Source: Odoribacter sp. AF15-53
Lineage (GTDB): Bacteria; Bacteroidota; Bacteroidia; Bacteroidales; Marinifilaceae
Assembly (NCBI RefSeq): GCF_003479425.1
Contig: NZ_QUHC01000003.1
Coordinates: 372,001 to 436,000 of the forward strand
Direction: 5' to 3'
DNA length: 64,000 nt
Shown piece after piece: positions 35,565 to 44,693 of the stretch. The notes beneath the pieces were generated by a model. That model was not told the origin of the DNA and did no database searches. It saw only the letters and a list, made by a program, of their open reading frames with translations. How positions within the stretch are numbered: the first letter of the stretch is position 1; every line of letters begins with the position of its first letter. A program made the translations under genes and the position numbers.

Positions 35565-38500
35565 ATGAAAAAAGAACGCAAGTGTTTCCGGGTTTTGCCC
35601 CGGTGGCTATGCCATTTACTATTATCGGTGAAGATTGTACTGGTTACAGTATCGTTTTCATTCGCGCAACAAAACACGGATCGGGTGAATATTGACATGA
35701 AGAATGCTTCATTGTCGGAGGTGTTTGACGAGATTAAGCGTCAGACGAAACTGAGTATCATGTTTAGCAATGATGACGTGAAACATGTGCAACGGAAAGA
35801 TTACGCGATAAAGAATGCAACGGTTGACGCTGCCTTTAAACAATGTTTGGAAGGTACCGGTTTGGAATACGAGTTGACTAGCAATCAGGTTGTGATTATC
35901 CGTAAGGCCCCGATAAAAGCGGAAAAGGTAGAACGTGTTACTCTGACCGGTGTGGTGAAAGATAAACAAGGGGAGACATTGCCGGGCGTTACCGTGATGA
36001 TTAAAGGAACAACGTTGGGAGGGACTACGGATATTGATGGAAAGTATGCGTTGACGGTACCTTTTACTAAAGATATGATTCTTGTGTTTTCATTCGTGGG
36101 AATGGAACCCTTGGAAATAGCTTATAAAGGACAAAGTGAAATCAATGTGGCCTTGGCTCCTTCTGTAACAGAAATGGCTGAAGTGGTTGTAACCGGTATT
36201 TTTACCCGAAAGGCGGAAAGTTATACCGGAGCTGCCCGGACATTGAAAAAAGAAGATTTGGCACGGGTGGGTAATACAAACGTGTTGCAGTCTTTAAAGA
36301 ATCTGGATCCTTCTTTTCAAGTAATCGAGAGTAATGCTTTTGGTTCTGACCCGAATAAAACTCCTGACATTCAAATGCGTGGAGCTTCCAGTTTTTCAGG
36401 GATGAAAGATAAATATCAAACAAATCCGAATCAACCTTTGTTTATCGTGGATGGTTTCGAACAGGCTATTGATAAAGTGATGGACATGGATATGAATCGA
36501 GTGGAATCTATTACTTTATTAAAAGATGCGACCGCAAAAGCATTGTACGGTTCTAAAGGTGCTAACGGTGTTGTGGTTATCGAGACCATTCGTCCGGAAG
36601 CCGGAAGTTTGAAAGTAAGTTACACGGGAAGTTTGGATATACAAGCTCCTGATTTAGGTAGTTATGATTTGTGTAATGCCCGTGAAAAATTGGAGGTTGA
36701 GTTGTTGGCCGGGCGATACACTTCTGTGAATAATAATCCGCTTGTTCAGCAACAAAAAGATGAGGCTTACGCGAAGATAAAGCAAGAAGTAGAACGTGGG
36801 GTGAATACTTATTGGTTGGATAAACCCTTGCGTACGGGTGTCGGTCATAAACATTCTTTGAATTTTGAAGGAGGAGATGAAGCTATTCGTTATGATATTT
36901 CAGTGAATTATAATGATGTGAAGGGTGTAATGAAAGGATCTGATCGGCAGAATTTTGGAGGTGGTTTTACTTTCTCTTATCGTTTCGGGAATTTATTATT
37001 CCGGGAGCAACTTACGTTGTCAATGAATAAAGCATCTAATTCACCTTATGGTTCTTTTGCGGATTATGCGAAACTGAATCCTTATTGGAGACCTTATAAC
37101 GAGGATGGTTCTGTTAACGAGATTTTGGGGTATTATGATAACAATCAATCTACTCCTATTTATAATCCATTGATTAACGCTTCGTTGAACACGAATGATA
37201 ACAGCAAATACACGGATATCACGAATAATTTCTATATCGAGTGGAATATTTTGAAAGATTTGAAAGCAACCGGACGTGTTGGAGTTACTCACCGTACGGA
37301 TGAATCTGATATTTTTTATCCCCGTGATCATACGAAATTCAGAAATGTATCTATTAATGATGAGGATTATTTTAAAAGAGGCGAGTACACGAAATCTAAC
37401 GGGAAAGTGTCTAACGTGAACACGGATATTTCTTTGAACTATTCTAAAATATGGCAAGAGAAGCATGTTTTGTATGCGAATGGTCAATGGAGTATGAGTC
37501 AGAATAAATCAGAATCGGTTGCTGTTAAGGCACAGGGATTTGCGAACAATAAGCTGGATTATATAACCCATGCTTTGCAGTACGAGGAAGGTGGAAAACC
37601 GACGGGAAGCGAATCATTATCCAGAGAAACAAGCGTTCTGGCATCTATCAACTATTCCTATGATTTACGTTATTTATTTGATGCAAACTACCGGGCGAAT
37701 GCTTCTTCCTTGTTTGGGGCAGATCGGAGATGGGGACATTTCTGGTCGGTAGGAGCCGGTTGGAACGTGCATAACGAGGCGTTTATGAAAAATCAGGCTT
37801 GGTTACAGCAATTGAAACTTCGTGCTTCAACGGGTTATACCGGATCGCAGAATTTTAATTCATACCAGGCGATGTCTACTTATCGTTATTATGCAGAGGA
37901 GGTATATGATAATATTATCGGTGCTTACTTGATCGCGTTGGCAAATCCAGATTTGCAATGGCAGAAAACGCAGGACAATAATATTGGTGTAGACTTAAGC
38001 ATTTTCAATAAGTTCGATATTTCTTTTGATTATTACGTGAAGAACACGAGTAATCTTTTGACTCCTGTAACATTGCCTCCTTCTGTCGGTTTCGATTCTT
38101 ACGTGGAGAATTTGGGTAAATCTCAGAATAAAGGTTTTGAGGGACGTGTGAATTGGAGAGCCATTAGCGATGCTAACCGGGATTTGCATTTGAGTGTGTT
38201 TGCTTCTGTAATGCATAATACAAACAAAATCAAAGAAATTAATAAGGCTTTGTCAAGCATCAATGATACCAATGATGAGGATAAAGGTTTGAATTATAAT
38301 CCGGATGATAAAGAAAAAACAACGAAACCTTCTGTTCGGTATATTGAAGGACAATCCATGAGTGCAATCTGGGCCGTACGGTCTTTGGGGATTGATCCGG
38401 CGACGGGAGATGAGATGTTCCTGACAAAAGACGGAAAGTTGACTTATAAGTGGAATGCCGCTGATCAGGTTGTTTGCGGTGATGAATTACCCAAATACAC

Positions 38501-38945
38501 CGGAACGTTCGGTTTTAACATGGAGTGGAAAGGTTTTTCCGTAAATACTTCTTTCTATTATCGTTTGGGAGGACAGACTTATAATCAAACGTTGGTAGAT
38601 AAGGTGGAAGATTCTGATATTGAATATAACGTGGACAGACGGGTTTACACGGGACGTTGGACGGCACCCGGTCAACATGCCAAGTATAAACGTTTGACGG
38701 ATCCAGCTTATTTCACGCGGCCGACTTCACGTTTCGTGCAGGATTTGAATGAATTGCAGATGACATCATTGAATATCGGGTATGATTTCAGGGATTGGAA
38801 GTTCTTGCAAAAAGGAATTGTTGAGCGACTAAAGCTTTCTTTCTATATGAATGATGTATTCCGTGCTTCTACTGTAAAAATAGAACGAGGAACAGAGTAT
38901 CCTTTTGCTCGTTCTTTCTCTTTCCAGTTGCAGGCAACTTTTTAA
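35565..38945 (+). CDS. SusC/RagA TonB-dependent transporter with STN domain (locus C)
   Basis: 1126 residues. Signal region ending S-F-A-Q-Q (about residue 35), STN domain (about 42-108, with F-D-E-I-K-R-Q-T-K-L-S), carboxypeptidase-regulatory-like domain (about 124-205, L-P-G-V-T-V-M-I-K-G-T), plug (about 215-345, A-L-Y-G-S-K-G-A-N-G-V-V-V-I-E-T) and a barrel ending in T-F. Like its locus B and D relatives, it has the STN segment required to signal to FecR. Imports an unknown ligand across the outer membrane with TonB energy. The gene lies downstream of a duplicated leader, which may affect its expression. Confidence 0.95.
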   Translation: MKKERKCFRVLPRWLCHLLLSVKIVLVTVSFSFAQQNTDRVNIDMKNASLSEVFDEIKRQTKLSIMFSNDDVKHVQRKDYAIKNATVDAAFKQCLEGTGLEYELTSNQVVIIRKAPIKAEKVERVTLTGVVKDKQGETLPGVTVMIKGTTLGGTTDIDGKYALTVPFTKDMILVFSFVGMEPLEIAYKGQSEINVALAPSVTEMAEVVVTGIFTRKAESYTGAARTLKKEDLARVGNTNVLQSLKNLDPSFQVIESNAFGSDPNKTPDIQMRGASSFSGMKDKYQTNPNQPLFIVDGFEQAIDKVMDMDMNRVESITLLKDATAKALYGSKGANGVVVIETIRPEAGSLKVSYTGSLDIQAPDLGSYDLCNAREKLEVELLAGRYTSVNNNPLVQQQKDEAYAKIKQEVERGVNTYWLDKPLRTGVGHKHSLNFEGGDEAIRYDISVNYNDVKGVMKGSDRQNFGGGFTFSYRFGNLLFREQLTLSMNKASNSPYGSFADYAKLNPYWRPYNEDGSVNEILGYYDNNQSTPIYNPLINASLNTNDNSKYTDITNNFYIEWNILKDLKATGRVGVTHRTDESDIFYPRDHTKFRNVSINDEDYFKRGEYTKSNGKVSNVNTDISLNYSKIWQEKHVLYANGQWSMSQNKSESVAVKAQGFANNKLDYITHALQYEEGGKPTGSESLSRETSVLASINYSYDLRYLFDANYRANASSLFGADRRWGHFWSVGAGWNVHNEAFMKNQAWLQQLKLRASTGYTGSQNFNSYQAMSTYRYYAEEVYDNIIGAYLIALANPDLQWQKTQDNNIGVDLSIFNKFDISFDYYVKNTSNLLTPVTLPPSVGFDSYVENLGKSQNKGFEGRVNWRAISDANRDLHLSVFASVMHNTNKIKEINKALSSINDTNDEDKGLNYNPDDKEKTTKPSVRYIEGQSMSAIWAVRSLGIDPATGDEMFLTKDGKLTYKWNAADQVVCGDELPKYTGTFGFNMEWKGFSVNTSFYYRLGGQTYNQTLVDKVEDSDIEYNVDRRVYTGRWTAPGQHAKYKRLTDPAYFTRPTSRFVQDLNELQMTSLNIGYDFRDWKFLQKGIVERLKLSFYMNDVFRASTVKIERGTEYPFARSFSFQLQATF

Positions 38946-38968
38946 TTACGTGAGGAAATAAAAGAAAA

Positions 38969-40399
38969 ATGGGATTTATGAAACAGAGAATATTAAAATA
39001 TAGATTTATCACGGGAATATGTTTGGCTTTATTTGCCATGACGTCTTGTGATAGTTGGCTGGATGTTAAGCCCAAAACAGAAGTGGAGGCCGAGGATTTG
39101 TTTAAAACGCAAGATGGTTTTAAAGAAGCATTGGCTGGGGTTTATACTTCAATGAATGCAACAGGCCTGTATGGGAGGGAGTTGACATTCGGTATGTTGG
39201 ATGCTGTTGCTCAGCAATGGAATATTACAGCAGAGGATAATAGCCATACTTATTATGATGCTGTAAATTATGATTATGAATCCACTAGTATCCGTCCGAG
39301 AGTGGATACAATGTGGAGTAATATGTACAAGACGATCGCTTATGCTAACAATATTCTGAAATATGTTGATGAAAAGAACGTGTTTACCGGGGATAATCAG
39401 CAGATTATAAAAGGAGAGGCTCTGGCTATTCGTGCTTACGTTCATTTTGATCTGTTACGATTGTTCTGTAAAAATGGAATTAGTACATCGGATGAAGACG
39501 GGATTCCCTATATATCCGAGATTTCAAAATTGGTAACAAAGTCTGTATCTCCGAAACAGGTGATTGATAACGTGATTGTGGACTTGGAAGCGGCAGCGGA
39601 ATGTTTGGCTAAAGATCCGATTTTGACGGGACGTGAGGTTTCAACTGATGATGATCACGGATACTTGTTAAATCGTCAATATCATTTGAATTATTATGCC
39701 GTTCAAGGTTTAATGGCCCGAGTATACATGTATGTTGGAAATACCACGGAAGCTCGGAAGAAAGCAATGTTAGTGATCAAGGCCCATGATGAACAAGAGA
39801 AGTTCCCGTGGGTAAAAAGCGATGACGTGACTGCGGACAAGGAGATGAGAGATCGTACTTTTGCTTCAGAGCATCTTTTCGCCTTGAATAACAAAAAGTT
39901 GATTGATAATATTAAAGGTTATTTTACCTCAACTGATAAACCTCTAATGGTGAGAATTCCTACTTCCGAATTATTCCCGGTTTCTGAATACAGATCGTAT
40001 GCTTTTGATGATATTGCTAATTTGCCGATGAAATTAGCCCAGTATAATGGAAAATTCGTGGCCGGAGTTGGAACCGTGTATCCTAAACGGGATCGGATGC
40101 CGATGATTCGTTTGAGCGAAATGTATTATATCATGGCTGAATGTGATAAAGCAGAGCCGACAACCGCTGTAGGTTGGTTGAACACGGTGCTTGCTGCTCG
40201 CGGTTATGAAGCTAGTAATTTATTGAAGCCGTCGGAAGTAAACGTGGAAGACGAGATATTGAAAGAGTTCCAGAGAGAGTTCATTTGTGAAGGACAATTA
40301 TTTTTCTATCACAAAAGAAAAGGAACTTCTTCTTTGAATAACAAAGAGGTAAAATACGTGTTCCCGAAACCGGAAACTGAGTTAGAGTTTGGTAAATAA
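38969..40399 (+). CDS. RagB/SusD-family surface lipoprotein (locus C)
   Basis: 476 residues. The lipobox is M-T-S-C-D-S-W-L-D-V-K-P-K-T-E, the classic SusD start, near residue 27. SusD helices include A-I-R-A-Y-V-H-F-D-L-L-R-L-F-C-K; the C-terminus has P-M-I-R-L-S-E-M-Y-Y-I-M-A-E-C and E-F-I-C-E-G-Q-L-F-F-Y-H-K-R. A second ATG three codons in (38978) is an equally possible start. It binds the ligand above the SusC barrel. The tail resembles that of the locus A protein (E-G-Q-L-F-Y-Y-Y-K-R), so A and C may be closer than A and B. Confidence 0.95.
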   Translation: MGFMKQRILKYRFITGICLALFAMTSCDSWLDVKPKTEVEAEDLFKTQDGFKEALAGVYTSMNATGLYGRELTFGMLDAVAQQWNITAEDNSHTYYDAVNYDYESTSIRPRVDTMWSNMYKTIAYANNILKYVDEKNVFTGDNQQIIKGEALAIRAYVHFDLLRLFCKNGISTSDEDGIPYISEISKLVTKSVSPKQVIDNVIVDLEAAAECLAKDPILTGREVSTDDDHGYLLNRQYHLNYYAVQGLMARVYMYVGNTTEARKKAMLVIKAHDEQEKFPWVKSDDVTADKEMRDRTFASEHLFALNNKKLIDNIKGYFTSTDKPLMVRIPTSELFPVSEYRSYAFDDIANLPMKLAQYNGKFVAGVGTVYPKRDRMPMIRLSEMYYIMAECDKAEPTTAVGWLNTVLAARGYEASNLLKPSEVNVEDEILKEFQREFICEGQLFFYHKRKGTSSLNNKEVKYVFPKPETELEFGK

Positions 40400-40405
40400 T
40401 TTAAA

Positions 40406-41158
40406 ATGAGAATCATGAAAAGGAAATATATGATATTTGTTCTTTTGGGGGTATTGGGAGTATTCTCTGCCTGCCAGAAAGAAAATATTGCGGCCTATTC
40501 GGATGCAGAGCGTATCAATGTGGATTTGAGACAAATGAATTTGACGAAAGATACGATAGAGGTTTCTTTAGGTTTTTACGAAGGAGACGTTATGGATATT
40601 GACATGAAATTATATGTCATGGGGTACCCGAAAGATTACGACCGGGAGGTTGCTATAGAGGTGGTTAGCAGTAATAATGCCGAAGCGGGTAAAACGTACG
40701 AGTTACCGGAGAAAATTATTATGCCTGCAAATGATATCCGGTGTACGATTCCATTGAAGGTTTTGCGTGACCCGGATTTAATGAAGGCTGCCAAATCTTT
40801 CCGGATAAATCTGAAAAGTTCTGATGATTTTGAGGTGGGTCTGTATCCCACACTTTACATTAGTGTTACAGATGATGTTCCCACGGTATGGATTGGAGAT
40901 GAGAATTGGATGAAGGACGGGTCATTCTACTTAAGTATTGAAGATTGCTTTGGGAAGTGTAGCCGGGTTAAATATAAATTTGTATATGAGGTACTTGGAA
41001 TCTATGATTTTTCTGTTTGGAATGTATGGGGATTCATGTATGATAAAGCCAAATTTGTGCCTGCTAAGAAATTGTTGAAGAAAGAATTGGAGAAGTGGGA
41101 GGCCGTTAATGGCCCCATGATGGATGAAAATAATGAACGGGTGACATTTCCGGATTAA
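40406..41158 (+). CDS. DUF4843-like lipoprotein (locus C)
   Basis: 250 residues (an internal ATG at 40415 is also possible). Lipobox near residue 22 (V-F-S-A-C-Q-K-E-N-I). A beta-sandwich-like body has the P-K-D-Y-D-R-E-V segment that also occurs as V-T-D-Y-D-R-K-I in locus A. In place of the W-W-D-G motif of loci A and B there is P-T-V-W-I-G-D-E-N-W. Function unknown. It begins six bases after susD and ends 19 bp before the PKD-like gene. Confidence 0.8.
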   Translation: MRIMKRKYMIFVLLGVLGVFSACQKENIAAYSDAERINVDLRQMNLTKDTIEVSLGFYEGDVMDIDMKLYVMGYPKDYDREVAIEVVSSNNAEAGKTYELPEKIIMPANDIRCTIPLKVLRDPDLMKAAKSFRINLKSSDDFEVGLYPTLYISVTDDVPTVWIGDENWMKDGSFYLSIEDCFGKCSRVKYKFVYEVLGIYDFSVWNVWGFMYDKAKFVPAKKLLKKELEKWEAVNGPMMDENNERVTFPD

Positions 41159-41177
41159 TGATTAAAAGACGAAGATT

Positions 41178-42707
41178 ATGAACAAAATGAGAAATATTGT
41201 TTGGTGTCTTGTGTTCTTAGTAACAGGACTATGGGGTTGTTATGATGACAAGGGTAATTATGATTATAAAGAGTTGCCCGGATTGGAAATTGATACAACC
41301 GGATTGAATATCTCGGGTGAGAAAATTGCTTATCAATTCCAGACTTTACTGGTGGATCCTAAAATTAATTATGCGGGTAATAAGGAGGATTTGAGTTATT
41401 CTTGGAGATTATACCCGACGAATCCGGTTTTGGATGCGGATAAAAATAGATTTGATACAATTAAACCTTTGGCAACAACTCCGGTGTTTAATGAGGTTAT
41501 TTATAATGCTCCCGATTCTTATTATTTGACACTGACCGTGGAAGATAAAAGTGTGGATGTGAAATATTACTGGACGTGTAAAATTAAAGTAGAGTCCGAG
41601 TTGACCAGCGGATTATGTGTGTTGGACGAACGGGATGGAGAGTACGATTTGAATTTGATCAAGAGTGCTCGTCTGATTACGAACCTGAATCCAGAAGATG
41701 AAGGTGCTTTGTATAATATATTCTCGCAAGTGAATGACGGAGAAAAAATAGTAGATGGCCGTTGTTTAGGACTTTCCGGTAGTTCGGTGTTGAATGGAGT
41801 CTATGTTTTCGCTAAAAATTCAAATAGTTATAAGTTGAATTTTAACACGTTTGAAAGTATCACGGAGGGTTTTGGTGATTTATTTACCTTCTCTTTAGGT
41901 ATAATTCCTGATCCGGCATGTTTTGCTCGAAGTACAAATGGTCCGACGGAATTATTTATCAATGATGGTCTGCTTTATTACGTGGATCACATGGCTATGG
42001 GAGGGGCGAAAACTTTTGGTGAGGTTACAGGACCCGTTTATGATGCTGCTCCGTTTATTGCAGAAGTAAATACAAGTACTTATACTTCTGTTATTTTTGA
42101 TAAGTCTCAACACCGTTTCTTGGGAGCCGCTCGGAGTTCCGTGAAAGAATTCTTGAATCTGCCTTCGGATGCAGTGTGGAACATAAATAAGGTTAATAAA
42201 GAGTTGGTTTACTTGGGGAGCGGGATGGATAACGAAACTTATGCTGTGTTCAATGACGAGGGAACTTCCAATTATTATTTGTACGTGGCGAATTTCACGG
42301 AGGCTTCTTCGGATGAGAATCCGACACCGGCCAAAGCTGTCGCTATTTATAACATGAATAATTGTCCCGGGGTGACGAATAGCACGTTATTTACTTTCGG
42401 AAATTTGGGAAAAGTATGTTATTATGCGGCTGGCGATAAATTGTATCAATACAATTACACGGAGTCTGCCAATAAGGCTAATCCAATTGCAGATTTTCCG
42501 GCAGCAGGAGAAACAATTACTTATTTGAAAGTCTTTAAACAAAATAATCATGTTCAAAATGGTAAGACTCTTATCGTTGGAACGTGGAATGGTACGGAGG
42601 GGAAAGTCTATTTGGTAAACTTTAACGAGGTAAGTGGAACACTTGATCTGAGTAGTATACAATCTTTTGGTCAGTTCGGAAAAATTGTCGACGTGTTATT
42701 TAAGTAA
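41178..42707 (+). CDS. PKD-like family surface lipoprotein (locus C)
   Basis: 509 residues with a lipobox ending at L-W-G-C, followed by Y-D-D-K-G-N-Y-D-Y-K, the family tag. The N-terminal PKD-like region has L-S-Y-S-W-R-L-Y-P-T. The second half shows weak repeats with aromatic strands and an L-F-T-F-G-N-L-G-K-V-C-Y-Y motif, consistent with a propeller. Function unknown; surface ligand-binding role inferred from its constant position after the DUF4843-like gene. A perfect 12-bp hairpin follows, and the thioredoxin genes begin after it. Confidence 0.82.
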   Translation: MNKMRNIVWCLVFLVTGLWGCYDDKGNYDYKELPGLEIDTTGLNISGEKIAYQFQTLLVDPKINYAGNKEDLSYSWRLYPTNPVLDADKNRFDTIKPLATTPVFNEVIYNAPDSYYLTLTVEDKSVDVKYYWTCKIKVESELTSGLCVLDERDGEYDLNLIKSARLITNLNPEDEGALYNIFSQVNDGEKIVDGRCLGLSGSSVLNGVYVFAKNSNSYKLNFNTFESITEGFGDLFTFSLGIIPDPACFARSTNGPTELFINDGLLYYVDHMAMGGAKTFGEVTGPVYDAAPFIAEVNTSTYTSVIFDKSQHRFLGAARSSVKEFLNLPSDAVWNINKVNKELVYLGSGMDNETYAVFNDEGTSNYYLYVANFTEASSDENPTPAKAVAIYNMNNCPGVTNSTLFTFGNLGKVCYYAAGDKLYQYNYTESANKANPIADFPAAGETITYLKVFKQNNHVQNGKTLIVGTWNGTEGKVYLVNFNEVSGTLDLSSIQSFGQFGKIVDVLFK

Positions 42708-42718
42708 TATAGGATTAG

Positions 42719-42748
42719 ATTCATGGAGAGTTGATTCTCTCCATGAAT
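42719..42748 (+). promoter_or_regulatory. Perfect 12-bp hairpin between the SusCD core and the thioredoxin genes
   Basis: ATTCATGGAGAG (42719-42730), loop TTGATT, CTCTCCATGAAT (42737-42748). There is no T run, so it is more likely an mRNA stabiliser or processing/attenuation site than a terminator. It could set different expression of the outer-membrane core and the redox genes. Confidence 0.6.
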
Positions 42749-42761
42749 ATTAATAAGATGA

Positions 42762-44654
42762 ATGGAAATGAGAAAAATCAGAAACATCAAGGTATGGTTT
42801 GGTATTGTTAGCTTATTGCTAATATTTGCGTTACCCGTGAATGCGCAGAAGTCTAAATCGATTTTTAAAAATTTGACCTGGGAGCAAGCCGCGGAACAGG
42901 CCGAAAAAGAGGGCAAAATTGTGTTGGTCGATGCCATGAGACCGGGGAGAACACCAGAGGATCAGAAGAAACAAGATCAGGCTGAACAAAAGCTATTTGC
43001 TAACCCTGGTATTATGGATTTTTGTAATCAACATGTTATTGCTATTCATATTAATATGAACACCGAGGCAGGGAAGGCTTTTGCTCCGAAATTGATGATG
43101 AATATGTATCCGACATACGGTTTCTTTATGCCTAATGGCGATATCCTGGGTGTTATTAGTCCTTATTTGTTAGCTCAGAAACCGGAATTGTTCTTGCCGG
43201 CAGGCGAGAAGGCTGTGAAAGCGGCAGAGGAGAAAAGAAGTAATAACCGTTCTATTCAGTTTGAGGAAATTGGATTGAAGGAGGCTATGGAGAAAGCCAA
43301 GAAAGAAAATCGTTTGATTTTTATTGATGCTTACACGGATTATTGTCAACCTTGTATGTTGATGGTGAAAAATGTATTCTCGTTGAATAAGGTTGCTGAT
43401 TTCTATAACCAGAATTTTATTAATTTGAAGATACATTTTGGAAAGGAAAAAGAATTAGCGGAGAAGTATGGAACCAGTGGTTATCCGGCCTTTCTGTTTA
43501 TTAACGGTGACGGTAAGGTCGTGTATTCGGCCGGAGGATATACCGAAGGGGATGAATTTATCGGTTATGGAGAGATGGCTTTGAAAAAAGCAAAGGGGAT
43601 CGAATTTATCGAAGGTGATTGGCAACAGGCTTTAAAGCAAGCTCAACAAGAGAATAAGTTGATCTTTATGGATTGTTATACTTCTTGGTGTGGTCCTTGC
43701 AAACAATTGGCAAAAACAGTATTTACCGATCCGGATGTGGCGAATTTCTTCAACGAGCATTTCGTGAATCTGAAAATGGATATGGAGAAAGGGGAAGGTA
43801 AGGAATTGAAAAATCGTTTTAACGTGAAAGCTTACCCCACATTGAATTTTATAAATGGGAAAGGAGAAGTTGTGCATTGTTTGGTTGGCGCTCCGGGAAT
43901 GAAAGAATTGATGGAACAAGCTCAGATTGCTTTGGAAGGGAAAGGCTTGGCGTATACTCAAGCAGAGTATCAAAATGGTAACCGGGAACCGGAATTAATA
44001 CAAGCTTATTTGGTTTTCTTGGGGAATGCCGATTTAAGAGATGAAGCTGAAAAAGTTAGTCTGGAGTATTTTGCTACATTGGATAAAAATAACCTGAAAG
44101 AAAAAAAATACTGGGATATGTTTGTCAAGTATGTGAATGATGTCGATTCAGATATATTCCAATACGTGTATGAACATCGGGATGAATTCTATTCTATTTA
44201 CGGGGAAAGAGATGTAAAACGTAAAATTCAAGGAGTGTGGTCTCTGGGTGCAAATGAATTTGTAAATAAGGTCGGGGATCAGATGGAATTGGATAAAAAG
44301 GGCTTTAAACGTTACGTGAAGAGAATGGAAAAAGCCAAAGTTGAGGGGAGAGAGGATATTGTGATTAACGCGGAAATGACTAATGCCGAAAAAATAGGGG
44401 ATTGGAAAACTTATATAGAAATAGGTACGGAGCGTCTTAAAAAAGGTGGTGTTTCTGATCTGTTGCTTTATAATTGGGGTTTGCGAGTAAATAAGCAGTG
44501 TAAGGATAAGGTATTGAGATTATTGGCTGCTAAATGGTTTGATGATGCTGCGGCTGAAGCGGCTAAAAAAGAAACAGAGGGGAAGAGGAATATGATGTCG
44601 TATAAAACTTACTTTGAGAGAATCGCAAAAGATTTGAAAGCGGATGCTCAGTAA
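42762..44654 (+). CDS. Exported protein with three thioredoxin-like domains (locus C)
   Basis: 630 residues with a signal peptide ending V-N-A-Q. Domain 1 (about 35-145) has the thioredoxin fold pattern but no C-x-x-C; at the active-site place stands A-M-R-P-G-R-T-P-E. Domain 2 (about 160-280) has Y-T-D-Y-C-Q-P-C, with Cys195 and Cys198. Domain 3 (about 285-395) has Y-T-S-W-C-G-P-C, with Cys310 and Cys313. The remaining about 230 residues are helical, perhaps TPR-like. It is an unusual triple-thioredoxin layout, likely a periplasmic redox relay or chaperone. The alternative ATG at 42768 is also possible. First redox gene of locus C. Confidence 0.85.
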   Translation: MEMRKIRNIKVWFGIVSLLLIFALPVNAQKSKSIFKNLTWEQAAEQAEKEGKIVLVDAMRPGRTPEDQKKQDQAEQKLFANPGIMDFCNQHVIAIHINMNTEAGKAFAPKLMMNMYPTYGFFMPNGDILGVISPYLLAQKPELFLPAGEKAVKAAEEKRSNNRSIQFEEIGLKEAMEKAKKENRLIFIDAYTDYCQPCMLMVKNVFSLNKVADFYNQNFINLKIHFGKEKELAEKYGTSGYPAFLFINGDGKVVYSAGGYTEGDEFIGYGEMALKKAKGIEFIEGDWQQALKQAQQENKLIFMDCYTSWCGPCKQLAKTVFTDPDVANFFNEHFVNLKMDMEKGEGKELKNRFNVKAYPTLNFINGKGEVVHCLVGAPGMKELMEQAQIALEGKGLAYTQAEYQNGNREPELIQAYLVFLGNADLRDEAEKVSLEYFATLDKNNLKEKKYWDMFVKYVNDVDSDIFQYVYEHRDEFYSIYGERDVKRKIQGVWSLGANEFVNKVGDQMELDKKGFKRYVKRMEKAKVEGREDIVINAEMTNAEKIGDWKTYIEIGTERLKKGGVSDLLLYNWGLRVNKQCKDKVLRLLAAKWFDDAAAEAAKKETEGKRNMMSYKTYFERIAKDLKADAQ

Positions 44655-44693
44655 ATTGAAAATAATGGATTTGAATGAATTAAAATAATATTT

